From positions 1-22,274 of the forward strand of contig JBQTHP010000117.1 of NCBI GenBank assembly GCA_052389755.1: a stretch of 22,274 nt of DNA, read 5' to 3'. The position numbers and the translations under genes are program-made. The DNA comes from JBQTHP01 sp052389755 (GTDB taxonomy: Bacteria > Pseudomonadota > Gammaproteobacteria > Steroidobacterales > Steroidobacteraceae). The notes beneath the pieces are model-generated. The model worked only from the letters and a program-made list of their open reading frames with translations, was not told the DNA's origin and searched no databases. Shown piece after piece: positions 15,699 to 22,274 of this stretch (position 1 is its first letter; each line of letters starts with the position of its first letter).

Positions 15699-16910
15699 TT
15701 ACCGGCGCAGTGTTCTGAATCCTGCCCGGACCTCTTCTGAGAGGAGTTTCGGCTGTTCCCAGGCCGCAAAGTGGCCGCCTTTCTCGAGCTTGTTGTAATG
15801 GATGAGCTTGGGATAGGCCCGCTCCGCCCAACTGCGCGGGCACAGATCGATCTCGTCCGGAAAGCTGCTGACGGCAACCGGGATGGAGACGCCCTTAACG
15901 CCGAAATACGTGAGCTTGTTTTCCCAGTAGAGACGGGCTCCGGAAATCGCCGTGTTCGTCAACCAGGCGATCGTGATGTTGTCGAGGACATCGTCCCGGG
16001 TGAGGCCCTCGCGTTGCCCGTCGAAGACGCGCGAGATCAGCGCGTAGCTCCACGCATCGTGGTCGAGAAAATAGGCGGCCAGGCCGACGGGGGAATCCGC
16101 AATTCCGTACAACGTCTGCGGGCGCAACCCCATCTGGTAGCCGTAGGCGATGCCTTTGCTGTAGACGAACTGCAGCCGCTCGAAAGCGAGTTTCTCTTCG
16201 GGTGAGAGACCGTCTGGCATTGGCGCACCGGTGAATGCCGCCTTGTCAATGTCGGCCGGAACCGCGCCAGGCATGTTGACGTGAATGCCGAGCAGTTCGG
16301 GAGGCGCCTGCACGCCCATTTGTTCGGTGACGACCGCACCCCAATCGCCGCCTTGCGCCACAAATTTCGTGTAGCCAAGGCGCTTCATGAGCACGACCCA
16401 TGCTCGCGCGATGCGTGCGGGGTCCCAGCCTGTGGTGGTCGGCTTGCCTGAATACCCGTAGCCTGGCATCGACGGAATCACCAGGTGGAAAGCGTCCGAT
16501 GCGCTCGCGCCATGTGCCGTGGGATTGGTCAGCGGCTCGATAATCTTCATCTGCTCGACGATCGAGCCGGGCCAGCCGTGGGTGACGATGAGCGGCAATG
16601 CATTCTCATGTTTCGAACGAACGTGAATGAAGTGAATGTCGAGTCCATCGATCTCGGTGATGAACTGCGGCAGAGCGTTCATTCTTGCCTCGATCTTTCG
16701 CCAGTCGTAATTGGTCGCCCAATAGCGCGCGAGTGCCTGAATCGTCGCGAGCTGCACGCCTTGCGATGTATCCGCGACCGTTTCCCGTTCGGGCCACCGG
16801 GTCGCGTTGATGCGCCTGCGCAGTTCGGTAAGTTCCGCGTCCGGAACCTCCACATTGAAAGCACGAATAGCAGCCTTACCGGTGCCCGTCTGCTGTGGAA
16901 CTTCATACAT
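15699..16910 (-). CDS. Epoxide hydrolase (EHN domain plus alpha/beta hydrolase fold)
   Basis: The 403-residue protein has the N-terminal EHN domain of microsomal-type epoxide hydrolases (FNVEVPDAELTELRRRINATRWP) and an alpha/beta hydrolase core. The oxyanion motif is HGWPGS (111-116), the nucleophile Asp189 is in QGGDWGA, and the catalytic His380 is in GGHFAAWEQP. It would open epoxides to diols through a covalent ester. There is no signal peptide, so it is cytoplasmic. I start at the ATG at 16908-16910, which has GAGAGG nine bases upstream; an in-frame ATG at 16943 adds 11 residues outside the conserved domain and has a weaker GAAGG. It converges with PhyH copy 2. Confidence 0.9.
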   Translation of the reverse strand: MYEVPQQTGTGKAAIRAFNVEVPDAELTELRRRINATRWPERETVADTSQGVQLATIQALARYWATNYDWRKIEARMNALPQFITEIDGLDIHFIHVRSKHENALPLIVTHGWPGSIVEQMKIIEPLTNPTAHGASASDAFHLVIPSMPGYGYSGKPTTTGWDPARIARAWVVLMKRLGYTKFVAQGGDWGAVVTEQMGVQAPPELLGIHVNMPGAVPADIDKAAFTGAPMPDGLSPEEKLAFERLQFVYSKGIAYGYQMGLRPQTLYGIADSPVGLAAYFLDHDAWSYALISRVFDGQREGLTRDDVLDNITIAWLTNTAISGARLYWENKLTYFGVKGVSIPVAVSSFPDEIDLCPRSWAERAYPKLIHYNKLEKGGHFAAWEQPKLLSEEVRAGFRTLRR

Positions 16911-17196
16911 AGCTGTACACCTCTCTGTGATTTCTGCGGACATTCACGCGCCTTCGAGCACCCTCAACGCCGCGTCGACGCGATCGTCCGGCACGAGCAA
17001 TCGCACCAGGTGCTTTCATCGTGTCCTGTCTGCTTGGACGCAACGCGAGGGAGGCAACGCGCGAGAGAGAGCCTGCGACGATGCGCCAAATGACGCGGGC
17101 GCGTCTGTTCGGTACCGCACGAACCTGTACGCGGAAACGCCAAATTGCCTACGTCGGACGATCAGCTTGCGCCGGGCGGATCCCGCGCAGCTGACG

Positions 17197-17943
17197 TTAA
17201 CGGCCGGATGTCCGCAGCACGGCGGTTGGACGCGCGGGTAACAGGCGGTCCGTTTCCTTCTTGACCACGGCGTAGCACTCACAAGACAGGTGCTCGAGCT
17301 TCCGCCGATTCAGCACGGTGATTCGCCCGCGGCTGTAGCGGATCACACCCTCCTTCTGGAGTTTGCCGGCGGCTTCAGTGACCCCTTCGCGGCGCACACC
17401 CAGCATATTGGCGATCAGCTCCTGGGTCATGTTCAGCTGATCGGAAGGCAACCGATCGAGCGACAGGAGTAGCCAGCGGCACAATTGCTGATCCACCGTG
17501 TGATGGCGATTGCAGACCGCGGTCTGGGCCATCTGAGTGATCAATGACTGCGTGTAGCGCAGCAGCACATCAAGCATCTGTCCGTGGCGGTTGAACTCGA
17601 TCTTGAGCCGCTTCCCCGTCAGCCGATAGGCAAAACCGGCGCTCTGCACGATCGCTCGGCTCGGCGTCGTTTCGCCGCCCATGAACAGCGAGACACCGAT
17701 CACGCCCTCATTCCCGACCACCGCAATTTCGGCCGAGGATCCGTCTTGCAGCACGTACAGCAGCGAGATGATGCTGTCGGTCGGGAAATAAATGTGGCGA
17801 AGGGCATCACCCGACTCGTACAAGACCATGCCAAGCGGCATCGGAACGAGCTTCAGATGCGGAAAGAGCCGTTCGCGCTCAGCCACTGGCAGCGCGCCCA
17901 GGATGTGATTGTCCGCCGGATGAGCAGGAGAAGCGCGGGGCAT
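17197..17943 (-). CDS. Crp/Fnr family transcriptional regulator
   Basis: The 248-residue protein has an N-terminal cyclic-nucleotide-binding-type beta-roll (about residues 20-130; GMVLYESGDALRHIYFPTDS, EIAVVGNEGVIGVSLFMGG). A C-terminal Crp-type winged helix spans about 172-215 (TQELIANMLGVRREGVTEAAGKL). It lacks the N-terminal cysteine cluster of Fnr, so oxygen sensing by an Fe-S centre is unlikely; the cAMP-contact residues of Crp are not evident either, so its ligand is unknown. It is separated by about 250-290 bases from the epoxide hydrolase and about 230 from the alpha/beta hydrolase, so it is probably transcribed alone. A 10-base palindrome, GGCGTACGCC (17987-17996), lies 44 bases upstream of its start and may be a regulatory site. 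Confidence 0.9.
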   Translation of the reverse strand: MPRASPAHPADNHILGALPVAERERLFPHLKLVPMPLGMVLYESGDALRHIYFPTDSIISLLYVLQDGSSAEIAVVGNEGVIGVSLFMGGETTPSRAIVQSAGFAYRLTGKRLKIEFNRHGQMLDVLLRYTQSLITQMAQTAVCNRHHTVDQQLCRWLLLSLDRLPSDQLNMTQELIANMLGVRREGVTEAAGKLQKEGVIRYSRGRITVLNRRKLEHLSCECYAVVKKETDRLLPARPTAVLRTSGR

Positions 17944-18171
17944 TGGGCGGTATCTCGGCCGGGGACCGAGTTACTCTATACCCGACGGCGTACGCCAGTC
18001 GCTTCGCCCGCGAGAGAAAAACACATCATCGGGTAGGACGGGGCGTCTGACCAAGGGCATCAGCCCACGCTTTGGCTCACGAGATCACGTGCTACCCCCC
18101 CAACGAGTGAGGACCTACGGGCATTGCGCTCACAACCGCATCGGCGGGGAAAGTGGTCTCGCTGGACGTAA

Positions 18172-19005
18172 CTACCGTCGCCCCTGTTTGAGGAAGGCCA
18201 GCAGGTCGGCGTTAATGGTATCCGCGTGAGTCGTCGGCATGCCGTGTGGAAGGCCCTCGTAGGTTTTCAGTATGCCGTTCTTCAGCAGCTTTGCGGACAG
18301 CGGGGCCGAATCGGCATAGGGCACGATCTGATCGTCATCGCTATGCATCACCAGGACGGGCACGGTGATCTTCTTCAGGTCTTCGGTGAAGTCCGTCTGG
18401 GAGAACGCGACGATGCCGTCATGCTGAGCTTTGCTGCCCCCCATCATTGCCTGGCGCCACCAATTCCAGATCACGCCTTGAGAGGGTTTCGCGCCCGGTC
18501 GGTTATAGCCATAGAACGGTCCGGCCGCGAAGTCGTAATAGAACTGAGCTCGGTTGGCGGCGACTTGCGCCTGAAGCCCGTCAAAAACTTCCTTGGGAGT
18601 CCCGCCCGGATTAGTCGCCGTCTTCAGCAGCAACGGCGGCACCGCGCTGATGATCACCGCTTTTGCTACCCGGCTTTCACCGTGCCGCCCCAGGTAGTGC
18701 ACCACTTCCCCTCCGCCTGTCGAGTGGCCGACATGCACCGCATCCTTGAGGTCGAGATGTGCGGTCAGCGCCGCCAGGTCGTCGGCGTAATGATCCATGT
18801 TATGGCCGCCGTCGACTTGGCTGGAGCGGCCATGGCCGCGCCGGTCGTGGGCTATGACGCGATAGCCCTGCTTGAGGAAGAACAGCATCTGCGCGTCCCA
18901 ATCATCTGCTGACAGCGGCCAGCCGTGGCTGAATACGATGGGCTGACCTCTGCCCCAGTCCTTATAGAAGATCTCAACGCCGCCTTCGGTGGTGATCGTG
19001 CTCAT
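18172..19005 (-). CDS. Alpha/beta hydrolase, non-haem chloroperoxidase/arylesterase type
   Basis: The 277-residue protein matches the cofactor-free chloroperoxidase (perhydrolase/esterase) group: FYKDWGRGQPIVFSHGWPLS, IAHDRRGHGRSSQ, and the nucleophile elbow GHSTGGG with Ser95. The acid lies in HSDDDQIVP (about Asp224-225) and the histidine in GLPHGMP (His254). No signal peptide is seen. The real activity may be an esterase; chloroperoxidase is the usual database label. A strong ribosome site, AAAGGAG, is placed eight bases before the ATG, which fixes the start. It is divergent from the TIR-like gene. Confidence 0.92.
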   Translation of the reverse strand: MSTITTEGGVEIFYKDWGRGQPIVFSHGWPLSADDWDAQMLFFLKQGYRVIAHDRRGHGRSSQVDGGHNMDHYADDLAALTAHLDLKDAVHVGHSTGGGEVVHYLGRHGESRVAKAVIISAVPPLLLKTATNPGGTPKEVFDGLQAQVAANRAQFYYDFAAGPFYGYNRPGAKPSQGVIWNWWRQAMMGGSKAQHDGIVAFSQTDFTEDLKKITVPVLVMHSDDDQIVPYADSAPLSAKLLKNGILKTYEGLPHGMPTTHADTINADLLAFLKQGRR

Positions 19006-19071
19006 TGGTTGATCTCCTTTTCAAGGTCGTTGTCCTCCGCGCGGGGTCGGTATCCGTATCATGCCGGAATG

Positions 19072-19081
19072 ACAGCGCTGT
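19072..19081. promoter_or_regulatory. Palindrome in the divergent intergenic region
   Basis: The perfect 10-base palindrome ACAGCGCTGT lies between the divergent alpha/beta hydrolase (ends at 19005) and the TIR-like gene (starts at 19168). It could be an operator for either gene. No convincing promoter boxes were found near it, so this is a weak call. Confidence 0.25.
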
Positions 19082-19167
19082 GAATGCGCGGCACACTGCC
19101 TGTATCTCGGACACCAGTATTGCGGCGCAGCGGTCGCGGCCACGGACGCGGCCGAGCTGGAGGACGG

Positions 19168-20097
19168 ATGGACAAGCCTCGCATATTCCTAGGCTCGTCA
19201 GGAAAGCAGGAGAAGCTTCTGCTGGCGCTGACACGCGGTCTCGAAGACGTCGCGCACGTAGAACCCTGGACGACGTCCTTCAATCCCGGAACCACGACAC
19301 TCGAGCGTCTCCTCGAACTCGCCCATGAAGTCGACTTCGCCGCATTCGTGTTCGCTCAGGACGACTGGACGACCAACGACCCACTGCCAGCGACTTCTCC
19401 GGGGTCCGGTCAGGCTTCTCCGCGAGATAATGTCGTCTTCGAAGCCGGACTTTTTGGTGGAACTCTCGGAATGCGCCGAACCTTCATCCTCCATGCGAGC
19501 GGTTCGAAACTTCCAAGCGATCTCCTCGGCCTCACGTGCGTACGGTACGGTGAAGCGACCACCCCGGCCGAGATGAGAGTCGTCAATCAGAAGCTCCGCA
19601 AGGCGATCGAGAACGAGGGCCGCGTCGCCCGCATCGAAGGCGATTGGTGGCAGTTTTCGCTGACGGAGCGCACTGCGCGGGAGCCTTCCGCCGTGAGCCT
19701 GCTGAGGATTTCGCGAGATAGCGGCGGCGCGCTGGAGCTGGCCGGCCGTTCATGGAAAGAGGATGGCAGCCTGTCAGCGAGATACTGGAGCGAAGCGGTA
19801 AAGGAGAGGCCGGAGTCTGCGGGCGTCTTCTACTACTGGAAGGGAGAACGCCCGCTCGATCCAAACGCGCCGCAGTTCGACGGGACGGGGGAGATTCGAT
19901 TGGAGTCGGCCGAGCGCGGGTCCGGGTACTTCACGACTCGCGCTGATGCGCACACGAGAGTGAACACGCGAACGGCCGGTGTCTTCTGGCGCGCCAATCC
20001 ACAGGACATGGGCATCCTGGACGGACGGGACGATCGGAAACGCGCGGAGCTCATCGCAGAGCGACTGCGGCATTGGAAGTCGATCAAGAGCGCCTGA
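19168..20097 (+). CDS. TIR-like domain protein (PF10137 type) with a beta-rich C-terminal domain
   Basis: The 309-residue protein opens RIFLGSSGKQEKLLLAL and continues with PGTTTLERLLELAHEVDFAAFVF, SPRDNVVFEAGLF with Glu92, and KLPSDLLGLTCVRY. This is the order of motifs in the predicted nucleotide-binding TIR-like family (PF10137); several TIR relatives in bacterial immunity cleave NAD+. Residues about 155-280 form a second domain unlike the first: G-D-W-W start, alternating polar and hydrophobic strands, FYYWKGERPL, FDGTGEIRL, GSGYFTTR, ending AGVFWR. The pattern suggests a small beta-barrel, perhaps like the ligand-binding barrel of CBASS Cap15 proteins; this is inference only. The ATG at 19168 follows GGAGG by four bases; the frame is open upstream without family motifs. 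Confidence 0.85.
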   Translation: MDKPRIFLGSSGKQEKLLLALTRGLEDVAHVEPWTTSFNPGTTTLERLLELAHEVDFAAFVFAQDDWTTNDPLPATSPGSGQASPRDNVVFEAGLFGGTLGMRRTFILHASGSKLPSDLLGLTCVRYGEATTPAEMRVVNQKLRKAIENEGRVARIEGDWWQFSLTERTAREPSAVSLLRISRDSGGALELAGRSWKEDGSLSARYWSEAVKERPESAGVFYYWKGERPLDPNAPQFDGTGEIRLESAERGSGYFTTRADAHTRVNTRTAGVFWRANPQDMGILDGRDDRKRAELIAERLRHWKSIKSA

Positions 20098-20408
20098 GAT
20101 CAGTGCAATTCCGCGCGCTGATGACGTCCGCGAAGGCGGCGCGTCAACGCTCAACGTCCTGGCCGCGGCTGAGCAGCGCTGCCGATCGTGCGGAAGCCGG
20201 AAGCGCCGGACGCCGAGGACGCGGAATCAGCGATCCGGCAGAGAGGTTCCTCTGACGCGAAAGTCGTCAGTGAAGGAACCATGGCTTACCTGCTCACCTT
20301 CGATAGTGGCTTCCGACTCATCTTTCGGGACTCAGCCGGGCCAATCACCGATGCCCACAACGAGCGAGACGAGCAAGAGCTTCAGTCGCAAATGTCCGCT
20401 GTTGCTCG
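20098..20408. other. Intergenic region between convergent genes
   Basis: No gene is supported here. A short plus-strand frame from about 20281 reads MAYLLTFDSGFRLIFRDS but runs into the antisense of the next gene and matches no family I know. The main structure is the hairpin at 20245-20280. Confidence 0.4.
20245..20280. terminator. Long hairpin between convergent genes
   Basis: GGTTCCT-CTGACG (20245-20257) pairs with CGTCAG (20265-20270) and AGGAACC (20274-20280), with loop CGAAAGT and a three-base bulge TGA: 13 pairs in all. It lies 148 bases after the TIR-like stop and 129 bases after the nucleotidyltransferase stop. It lacks a T-run, so it may be a weak terminator or an RNA structure. 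Confidence 0.45.
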
Positions 20409-21014
20409 TCACGATCGCGCTTTCCCGGCGCGGCGCTCGATGTCCTCGATGATGCGGCAGGCGAGCCCGATCGAAGTGCGAACGCGGTCCGTGTCTCCGA
20501 CGTAGCCGCTTAAGGCGGATTCGGCTCTCTTGCGAAGCGCCGCTGACGTGATCATCCCGTGCCGCGCGAGTGCGGCGATATCGCCGCGATCCTGATCGGA
20601 GAGGGGGCTGATCTTGCTCACGGCGAGATCGATGGGCGAGAGAAGCCGCACGTCGAGGACTGCGGCGTCGATCCCGGGCAGCGCGAGCTGTCGAGAGTCG
20701 TCGTGCGCATCCTCGTGAATGAGCGCGAAGGTGTCGCTGTACTGACGATCGAAGTACAGAACCCGCGCGGCCCCATCGGCATCGCGATACGCGACCTCCA
20801 GATCCCCGGGTAATGCCACTCGTCGCGAGAATGTCGCATCGATGTCCCTGGACACCCGCTCCCCGGTATAGAAATGCAGAGCGGCACCGCCTGCGACATA
20901 CATTCTGATCGGGAGTGCACGTTTCGGCAGGTGCCGCAGCGAACCGGCGATCCGCTCGACGATCTCGCGGAACGCAAGGACGTATTCCGGGCGTGCGCGT
21001 CGATCAGCTCGCAT
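20409..21014 (-). CDS. Nucleotidyltransferase, AbiEii/DUF6036-like (putative toxin)
   Basis: The 201-residue protein has the nucleotidyltransferase signature IRMYVAGGAALHFY (Gly42-Gly43) followed by VSRDIDATFS with the metal-binding pair Asp57 and Asp59. Downstream, VRLLSPIDLAVSKISPLSDQDRGDIAALA is the motif common to AbiEii- and DUF6036-type proteins. Such enzymes act as toxins in phage-defence toxin-antitoxin systems by transferring nucleotides to targets such as tRNA. The ATG at 21012-21014 overlaps the upstream regulator gene by 11 bases; the frame is open up to 21239 but that part is an antisense-like shadow of the regulator gene. Target and toxicity are unknown. Confidence 0.82.
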   Translation of the reverse strand: MRADRRARPEYVLAFREIVERIAGSLRHLPKRALPIRMYVAGGAALHFYTGERVSRDIDATFSRRVALPGDLEVAYRDADGAARVLYFDRQYSDTFALIHEDAHDDSRQLALPGIDAAVLDVRLLSPIDLAVSKISPLSDQDRGDIAALARHGMITSAALRKRAESALSGYVGDTDRVRTSIGLACRIIEDIERRAGKARS

Positions 21015-21561
21015 GGGCGAGGCGACTCTCCCGAGCGCGAGCATCGACGAGCGGAAGGAAGCGCCACGGCCGCACCGGGCTGCGCTCGAGCCACCGCGCG
21101 AACACCGCGGGCTCGCTCGCACCGGGATGGAGCTGCTCGGCAAGCGCAAGGAGCCGGCGGCGATCGTAGCTTCGCGAGCTGGCCAACAGCACCGCAAGGC
21201 CGGCCATGAAGAACGGGTCACCGAGAGCTGACCAGTCATCGGCCTCGTAGCTACCGGAAGCGCAAAGCTCGACGAGCCGGTCCTCGAGGTCTCGGTCTAC
21301 GGTGACCGGAAAGTGATCATCGCTCGTAACACCGTTACCAGCCGCCGGCAGGATACCGAGACTACGCCCTACGGCGCTCGCGAGCGCGCGCAAGGTGTGG
21401 AGGTCGCACGTCGACCGGCTGCGCAGTCGTGAGAGCGTCTCTTTGCGCACGCCGGCGCGGGCGGCCCACTCTGTATCGGTGAGGCCGAGCCTGCGCGCAT
21501 GGCGCGTTAGCGTGTCGAGCAGCGGGCCCAATCCATTCGTTGACTTTGACATCAACAACAT
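21004..21561 (-). CDS. HTH (XRE-type) regulator, putative antitoxin of the nucleotidyltransferase
   Basis: The 185-residue protein has an N-terminal XRE-like helix-turn-helix (LTRHARRLGLTDTEWAARAG, then VRKETLSRLRSRSTCDLHTLRALASAVG). A helical C-terminal part of unknown fold follows (DDWSALGDPFFMAGLAVLLAS). Its stop overlaps the start of the nucleotidyltransferase gene by 11 bases, as in coupled antitoxin-toxin pairs. A second in-frame ATG three codons on (21550-21552) is an equally possible start; neither has a strong ribosome site. An inverted repeat just upstream is the likely operator. The role as antitoxin is inferred from gene order and size. Confidence 0.8.
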   Translation of the reverse strand: MLLMSKSTNGLGPLLDTLTRHARRLGLTDTEWAARAGVRKETLSRLRSRSTCDLHTLRALASAVGRSLGILPAAGNGVTSDDHFPVTVDRDLEDRLVELCASGSYEADDWSALGDPFFMAGLAVLLASSRSYDRRRLLALAEQLHPGASEPAVFARWLERSPVRPWRFLPLVDARARESRLAHAS

Positions 21562-21572
21562 GATGGCGCGTC

Positions 21573-21590
21573 GTTGACGTATAAGTCAAC
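21573..21590 (-). promoter_or_regulatory. Inverted repeat over a -10-like box, likely operator of the HTH-nucleotidyltransferase pair
   Basis: GTTGAC-GTATAA-GTCAAC is a perfect six-base inverted repeat with a six-base spacer, 11 bases upstream of the minus-strand start at 21561. The spacer read on the minus strand is TTATAC, which resembles a -10 box, so a bound regulator would block transcription. A further GTTGAC half-site lies at about 21538-21543 inside the gene start. The role is inferred. Confidence 0.55.
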
Positions 21591-21684
21591 AGCTCGACGG
21601 TGTGCTTCCCGCTGTCACAAACCTCGTGTGGACCAACGCCGTTCAGCTTGATTTAAGCCGAAGCGGAGTACACTCGGTTGCAAG

Positions 21685-22274
21685 ATGAGCCGAGGGATCA
21701 CTGCCCCGTTCCTGGCCCTGGCCCTGGCCGTATCGGGCGCCGCGTTTAGTGACGCTGCCGATCCTCCGAGTCGTGCCGGCCGCCTGAGCTACCTGCAAGG
21801 CGAGGTCGTGATGCAGCCCGAGTCCGGTGCGCCCGAGGACGCGGAGCGCAACCGTCCGCTCACTCTGGGCGATCGCCTCATGACCTCACGCGGATCGCGT
21901 GCCGAGCTGAGCCTCGGGACCGCGTCGATCCGCCTCGATGAGAGCACCGATCTCCTGATCGCCAATCTCGATGACGACATCGCACAGATCGAGTTGAACT
22001 CGGGCACCGTCGGTATTCATGTCCGCGAGTTGCGCGAGGCGGAGGTCTTCGAGATCGACACACCGAACGCCGCGGTGACGCTGCGGCGGCCGGGTGATTA
22101 CCGCGTCGCGGTCGATCCCCAAGGCGCCACCATACTCGCAGTTCGCACCGGGGAGGCTGAGCTCGACGGTGGCCAAGGGGCGATACGCCTCAGTGACCGG
22201 CAGGAGCTGCGTTTCACGGGCATCGAGCAGTTGGCCGATGTCACGGCGCTCGGCCCACTCACTGCGTTCGATGA
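21685..22274 (+). CDS. FecR-domain (DUF6600-like) secreted protein, 5' part
   Basis: The open frame starts at the ATG at 21685 and leaves the window after 196 codons. It has a signal peptide (ITAPFLALALAVSGAAFSDA, cleavage likely near residue 24). A FecR-like domain follows: RLSYLQGEVVMQP, NRPLTLGDRLMTSRGSRAEL, then VFEIDTPNAAVTLRRPGDYR, which is the repeated pattern of proteins labelled FecR domain/DUF6600. These are envelope proteins of unknown role, not the iron-signalling FecR itself. A possible promoter TTGATT-15-TACACT (21648-21674) ends only ten bases before the ATG, so the message would be nearly leaderless, or the promoter call is wrong. Confidence 0.85.
   Translation, partial: MSRGITAPFLALALAVSGAAFSDAADPPSRAGRLSYLQGEVVMQPESGAPEDAERNRPLTLGDRLMTSRGSRAELSLGTASIRLDESTDLLIANLDDDIAQIELNSGTVGIHVRELREAEVFEIDTPNAAVTLRRPGDYRVAVDPQGATILAVRTGEAELDGGQGAIRLSDRQELRFTGIEQLADVTALGPLTAFD

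Noticed and set aside
16944..17015. Short minus-strand frame encoding HLVRLLVPDDRVDAALRVLEGA just before the epoxide hydrolase
   Set aside because: It reads like protein but is about 22 codons after an in-frame stop and has no clear start; it could be a decayed gene tail, but there is too little evidence to call it.
20281..20505. Plus-strand small frame starting MAYLLTFDSG
   Set aside because: It overlaps the 3' part of the nucleotidyltransferase gene in antisense, has no ribosome site of note beyond GAAGGA, and matches no known family.
20409..21014. Cyclic-oligonucleotide synthase (CD-NTase) feeding the TIR-like protein
   Set aside because: The motifs fit AbiEii/DUF6036-type enzymes and the gene is paired with an HTH protein on the opposite strand, so a CBASS cyclase role is not supported.

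Overview
The window comes from a GC-rich proteobacterial chromosome, most likely a gamma- or betaproteobacterium. The evidence is a 14-subunit-type respiratory complex I operon of proteobacterial layout, an initiator tRNA directly after nuoN, and a FecR/DUF6600-type envelope protein at the right edge. No species can be named from the sequence alone.

Layout. (1) 191-11069, plus strand: nuoF-G-H-I-J-K-L-M-N, tightly packed with overlapping or near-overlapping stops and starts. All catalytic and proton-pumping subunits visible here look intact. The first 190 bases hold no recognisable nuoE end. (2) 11094-11213: a promoter and an initiator tRNA-fMet. (3) 11214-15607: an accessory segment placed right behind the tRNA. 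It has a DUF433/DUF5615 toxin-antitoxin pair, a second DUF433 antitoxin broken by one lost base, and a 13-base copy of the tRNA 3' end. It also has two nearly identical PhyH-family dioxygenase genes on a 919-bp direct repeat, with a higBA toxin-antitoxin pair and a remnant of a membrane-protein gene between them. (4) 15699-19005, minus strand: an epoxide hydrolase, a Crp/Fnr-type regulator and a chloroperoxidase-like alpha/beta hydrolase. (5) 19168-21561: a TIR-like protein with an unassigned beta-rich C-terminal half, convergent with an HTH-regulator plus nucleotidyltransferase pair that resembles a toxin-antitoxin or abortive-infection module. (6) 21685 to the end: the start of a secreted FecR-domain (DUF6600-like) protein.

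How the parts work together. The nuo genes encode the NADH-binding module (F, G), the connecting Fe-S subunit (I) and the membrane arm (H, J, K, L, M, N) of NADH:quinone oxidoreductase. The region behind the tRNA looks like a place of repeated gain and loss: TA modules, a decayed antitoxin, a segmental duplication, a gene truncated at both ends and a tRNA-end repeat, but no integrase or transposase. The best candidate for an undescribed system is the TIR-like/beta-domain protein at 19168-20097, with the HTH-nucleotidyltransferase pair beside it as a separate, possibly defence-linked, unit.
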